From: Bacteroidia bacterium
GTDB lineage: Bacteria > Bacteroidota > Bacteroidia > Bacteroidales > Prolixibacteraceae
Assembly: GCA_026391295.1 (NCBI GenBank)
Contig: JAPLDS010000052.1
Coordinates: forward strand, 18,209 to 82,208
Reading direction: 5' to 3'
Length of the DNA stretch: 64,000 nucleotides
Part shown: one piece after another, positions 60,654 through 64,000 of the stretch
Numbering within the stretch: position 1 is the stretch's first letter
Layout of the letters: each line of letters starts with the position of its first letter
Program-made: the position numbers and the translations under genes
Notes under the pieces: generated by a model
Seen by the model: the letters and a program-made list of their open reading frames with translations, nothing else
What the model was told of the DNA's origin: nothing
The model's database searches: none

Positions 60654-61016
60654 ATGAAAGTATATGTTGTAAGCATGTTGAATGCAATCGTTTTAATCAC
60701 TTTGGGTTTAATAGGATACTGTGGATCACAGACTCCATCTCCAACTGCGTTGATTCCTGTTTTTGCGGGTGTTTTATTGCTCGGCTTTGTTAGAGGCGTA
60801 AAATCTGGTAATCGCGTGATCGCCCATTTGGCAGTTTTACTAACATTTGGATTAATAATTGCATTTATCAAACCATTATCAGGTGCCATTGGCCGCGATG
60901 ACTGTTCAGCTGTTTGGCGTATCTCAATCGAGATGCTCTCTTGCGCTATTAGCATGTTTTATTTTATCCGTAGCTTTATTGCAATTCGCAAAGCGAGAGA
61001 AGCTGCAGGCGAATAA
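60654..61016 (+). CDS. Small integral membrane protein; ATG at 60654 preferred over ORF start 60567
   Basis: MKVYVVSMLNAIVLITLGLIGYCGSQTPSPTALIPVFAGVLLLGFV...; four hydrophobic segments; first 29 residues of the track ORF look untranslated. Confidence 0.7.
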   Translation: MKVYVVSMLNAIVLITLGLIGYCGSQTPSPTALIPVFAGVLLLGFVRGVKSGNRVIAHLAVLLTFGLIIAFIKPLSGAIGRDDCSAVWRISIEMLSCAISMFYFIRSFIAIRKAREAAGE

Positions 61017-61035
61017 TTCGTCTAATATCTTTTTT

Positions 61036-61078
61036 AAAATGGCTTTTTTCTAAATCTGTATTAGAAAAAAGCCATTTT
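61036..61078. terminator. Rho-independent terminator (18-bp perfect stem, possibly bidirectional)
   Basis: aaaatggcttttttctaa-atctgta-ttagaaaaaagccatttt. Confidence 0.88.
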
Positions 61079-61253
61079 TATTTCCAAGGGAGACTATGTA
61101 AACTCTTGATCTTTTATTTTTTTCCTGATTATAACCATTTCTTAACCTAAAACTTCGCTTCTGATTAAGCCATCAAAAAAAACTATTCTATCTTTGGGGT
61201 AGGGTATAAAATAGGGGTTAAAACTCAAAATTCTCACTTAAAAATCGAAAGAC

Positions 61254-62552
61254 ATGACTCATGCAGTACTTAAACGAACATTAACACCTTTATTACTCTG
61301 GGGGCTCGGTGTTGGCTATGTTATATCTGGGATGTATTTTGGATGGAACTTGGGCCTCGAAAAAGGGGGAACTCTGGGTATGGCTATGGCTACAGTGTTG
61401 GTGATAATCCTCTATTCGTGTTTTAGTTTCTCCTACGCCGAACTGGCTTGTGCGATACCAAAGGCTGGTGGTGCTTATGACTATGCCGAACGTGCCTTTA
61501 AAAAAGATATCGGATTTATTACGGGCTTAGCTCAGATCATCGAATTTGTGTTTGCACCCCCGGCGATCGCCATTGCTATTGGAGCCTATTTCCATTTAGC
61601 CTTTCCTGAAGTCTCGGTCATGTTTACTGCAATTGTTGTGTATCTGCTGTTTACGGCATTAAATATCTATGGAATAAACGCCGCTGCAAACTTTGAATTG
61701 GTCGTAACTATATTAGCCGTTGGAGAACTCTTATTATTCTCGGGTCTCACCTTGCCCCATTTTTCAGCTTCTCATTTTACACAAAACCCATTTCCTAATG
61801 GTTGGACCGGTGCTTTTGCAGCTATCCCCTTTGCGATTTGGTTCTTCTTAGGGATCGAAGGGGTGGCTAATGTCGCTGAAGAGACGATAAACCCTCAGAA
61901 AGATATCATCAAAGGGTTTGGTTGGGCCTTGCTAACCTTGGTGGTATTGTGCGTACTTGTCTTTGTTGCATCCATAGGTATAGGAGGCTGGGAATCCATC
62001 GTTTATGCTGCCAATGGCACCACTTCCGATTCTCCACTTCCAATGGCATTGGGACATATCTTTGCGACGGACCATCTTTTTTATAAACTGCTAATTGGCA
62101 TTGGACTTTTTGGATTGGTCGCTTCATTTCACGGATTACTGCTTGCTAGTGGACGTGCTACCTTCGAATTTGGAAAGATTGGCAACGCACCTCATTTCTT
62201 AGGTAGAGTTCATTCTAAGTTTCAGACTCCAGCCAATGCCTTGATCTTTAATGCTCTTATTGGTATACTTATCCTTTGCACAGGTAAAACAGATCAGATT
62301 ATTATAATTTCTGTCTTTGGAGCCCTGTCCTTATATGCCTTATCGATGCTTTCGGTGCTTAAATTGCGCAAGGCTGAGCCCCATCTTAAAAGACCTTTTA
62401 TGGTCCCATTTTATCCTTTTACACCCATTGTGGCGTTTGTGTTATCGCTGGTTTGCATCGTTGCATTATGCTATGCTTATGGTGTTCTCGCTATCTATTA
62501 TTTTGGTATCTTGCTGTTCTTTTATCTGCTTTTTAAAATCTTTAAAAAATGA
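61254..62552 (+). CDS. APC-superfamily permease, ethanolamine-permease-like
   Basis: LLLWGLGVGYVISGMYFGWNLGLEKGGTLGMAMATVLV...FSYAELACAIPKAGGAYDYAERAFKKDIGFITGLAQIIEFVFAPPAIAIAIGAYF. Confidence 0.88.
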   Translation: MTHAVLKRTLTPLLLWGLGVGYVISGMYFGWNLGLEKGGTLGMAMATVLVIILYSCFSFSYAELACAIPKAGGAYDYAERAFKKDIGFITGLAQIIEFVFAPPAIAIAIGAYFHLAFPEVSVMFTAIVVYLLFTALNIYGINAAANFELVVTILAVGELLLFSGLTLPHFSASHFTQNPFPNGWTGAFAAIPFAIWFFLGIEGVANVAEETINPQKDIIKGFGWALLTLVVLCVLVFVASIGIGGWESIVYAANGTTSDSPLPMALGHIFATDHLFYKLLIGIGLFGLVASFHGLLLASGRATFEFGKIGNAPHFLGRVHSKFQTPANALIFNALIGILILCTGKTDQIIIISVFGALSLYALSMLSVLKLRKAEPHLKRPFMVPFYPFTPIVAFVLSLVCIVALCYAYGVLAIYYFGILLFFYLLFKIFKK

Positions 62553-63898
62553 GCCACGAAGAGATCTTTGCGTATGTCCGTAGCCACGAATCTGGCCGAG
62601 TAAAAGTAGCAGTCGCCGATATCGACGGTGTCTTAAGGGGTAAATATATCTCAAGTGAGAAATTCCTTGCCTCTGCAAATGGAGACCTCGGATTTTGCGA
62701 TGTGGTCTTTGGATGGGATATGACAGATGCTGCTTATGATAATTCAAGCTATACTGGTTGGCACAGTGGCTATCCTGATGCTAAAGTAAAATTAAGTCTC
62801 GATAGTTTTCGCAAGATCCCATGGGAGAATGGAACGCCATTTTTCTTGGGTGAATTTATTGATGCCTCAGGGGCAGCTTTATCGATCTGTCCTCGTCAAC
62901 TCCTTAGGAAAATTATTGGTGATCTTTCTAATGCTGGATTTGAAGCAAAATGTGCACAGGAATTCGAGTGGTTTAACTTCGCTGAAACACCTCAGACATT
63001 TGCCGAAAAAGAGGGCCGTCATCTGACACCGCTGACACCCGGCATGTTCGGCTATTCAATCTTAAGAAGTAGTGTTCGGAATGACTTCTTTTCCGCACTT
63101 TTCGATCAGATGAAACAATTCGATATTCATTTGGAAGGACTTCATACCGAAACTGGCCCTGGTGTTTACGAAGCGGCTATAACCTATAGCGATGTGCTTT
63201 TGGCTGCTGATAATGCCATATTGTTTAAAACCTCCGTAAAAGAGATTGCTTATAAACATGGTGTTTTGGCAACCTTTATGGCTAAGGTAAGCGAAAATCT
63301 GCCGGGTTGTAGTGGCCATGTGCATCAGTCTCTTTGGAAGGAAAATACAAATATTTTTCATGACGCGTCAGGGAAACACCAGATGAGTGAACTGATGAAT
63401 CAATATATCGCAGGTCAACTTTATTGCTTGCCACATATCTTACCGATGGTCGCCCCAACGATAAATTCTTACAAGCGACTCGTTGAGGGGGCTTGGGCTC
63501 CAACAACCGTTACTTGGGGTGTCGACAATCGGACGGTGGCTTTGCGGGCCATTACAGGCGGCAGTAAATCATGCCGTCTCGAAACACGCGTGGTAGGCAG
63601 CGATACCAATCCCTATCTGGCGCTGAGTGCTTGCCTGGCCGCTGGTCTTTATGGAATTAAAAATAAACTAAAATTGCAAGATGCTACCTCTGGCAACGGC
63701 TACCGCGATGAGTCTAATGGACGATTTCCTAAAAGCCTTGAAGAGGCGAATCAAAATATGAAGAAATCATCTGTAGCAAAAGAACTCTTCGGAGAGACTT
63801 TTGTCACCCATTTTACCCAAACCCGCGACTGGGAAGTGCGTCAGTTTGCCAAGGTGGTTACCGACTGGGAAACAAAACGGTACTTCGAGATCATCTAA
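62549..63898 (+). CDS. Glutamine-synthetase-like protein (gamma-glutamyl-amine ligase type, GlnA-like)
   Basis: VAVADIDGVLRGKYISSEKF, EFEWFNFAETP, GLHTETGPGVYEAAITYSDVLLAADNAILFKTSVKEIA, ATFMAKVSENLPGCSGHVHQSLW, NSYKRLVEGAWAPTTVTWGVDNRTVALR, RLETRVVGSDTNPYLALSA; start overlaps permease stop (ATGA). Confidence 0.92.
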   Translation: MSHEEIFAYVRSHESGRVKVAVADIDGVLRGKYISSEKFLASANGDLGFCDVVFGWDMTDAAYDNSSYTGWHSGYPDAKVKLSLDSFRKIPWENGTPFFLGEFIDASGAALSICPRQLLRKIIGDLSNAGFEAKCAQEFEWFNFAETPQTFAEKEGRHLTPLTPGMFGYSILRSSVRNDFFSALFDQMKQFDIHLEGLHTETGPGVYEAAITYSDVLLAADNAILFKTSVKEIAYKHGVLATFMAKVSENLPGCSGHVHQSLWKENTNIFHDASGKHQMSELMNQYIAGQLYCLPHILPMVAPTINSYKRLVEGAWAPTTVTWGVDNRTVALRAITGGSKSCRLETRVVGSDTNPYLALSACLAAGLYGIKNKLKLQDATSGNGYRDESNGRFPKSLEEANQNMKKSSVAKELFGETFVTHFTQTRDWEVRQFAKVVTDWETKRYFEII

Positions 63899-63900
63899 TC

Positions 63901-63945
63901 AAGTCCGAAGGACTTTAATTTCACTAACTCTCAGTGAACTGGGAG
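63901..63945. repeat. Intergenic hairpins aagtcc-gaa-ggactt and aactctcag-tgaa-ctgggagtt
   Basis: The first palindrome has the same 13-nt core as the 29962-29975 hairpin, in opposite orientation. Confidence 0.55.
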
Positions 63946-64000
63946 TTAAAAGATCTCAAATGTGGATGGCTGTTATGTTAGTCGGGTTACTAATGTGGTT

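Noticed and set aside
60581-60955. 124-aa antisense ORF opposite the small membrane protein
   Set aside because: The plus-strand membrane protein has a better start and hydrophobic pattern; the antisense frame has no features.

Overview
This window comes from a Bacteroidota chromosome. The evidence is two SusC/SusD pairs, many lipoprotein or signal-peptide-bearing CAZyme-like proteins, and TAnnTTTG-like promoter motifs. It is gene-dense accessory carbohydrate and polymer-degradation DNA. Contents, left to right: a minus-strand SusCD locus with a PKD lipoprotein and a truncated DUF2961/GH172-like gene; a CPBP protease, GH31 and NicO-like metal transporter; a GxxExxY gene embedded in a ~100-bp-period repeat tract; a polytopic membrane protein; a plus-strand SusCD pair; a plus-strand cluster with propeller/alpha-helical proteins, a metallophosphatase, a DUF1680/GH127-type protein and GH92; a DUF1080 protein and a TPR protein; a nine-gene minus-strand putative operon (beta-helix, TIM-like, Gfo/Idh/MocA, ceramidase-like, two GH67/GH20-N-like paralogs, a broken DHDPS-family aldolase, two more propeller/alpha-helical proteins); a plus-strand broken GH106-like gene, esterase and phosphoesterase; and a permease plus glutamine-synthetase-like pair. 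Three observations stand out. (1) A five-member family of secreted proteins fuses a Reg_prop-like beta-propeller to a conserved alpha-helical domain (motifs DNDGLWT, TSSDE, HSDDE, PYWMGRY) with no attached kinase; this is a candidate undescribed enzyme family. (2) Three separate genes each appear to have lost a short internal segment with a frameshift. (3) A GxxExxY nuclease-like gene interrupts a hairpin-rich tandem repeat. No tRNA, rRNA, CRISPR array or obvious transposase was seen. All family assignments come from reading motifs by eye; no searches were run.
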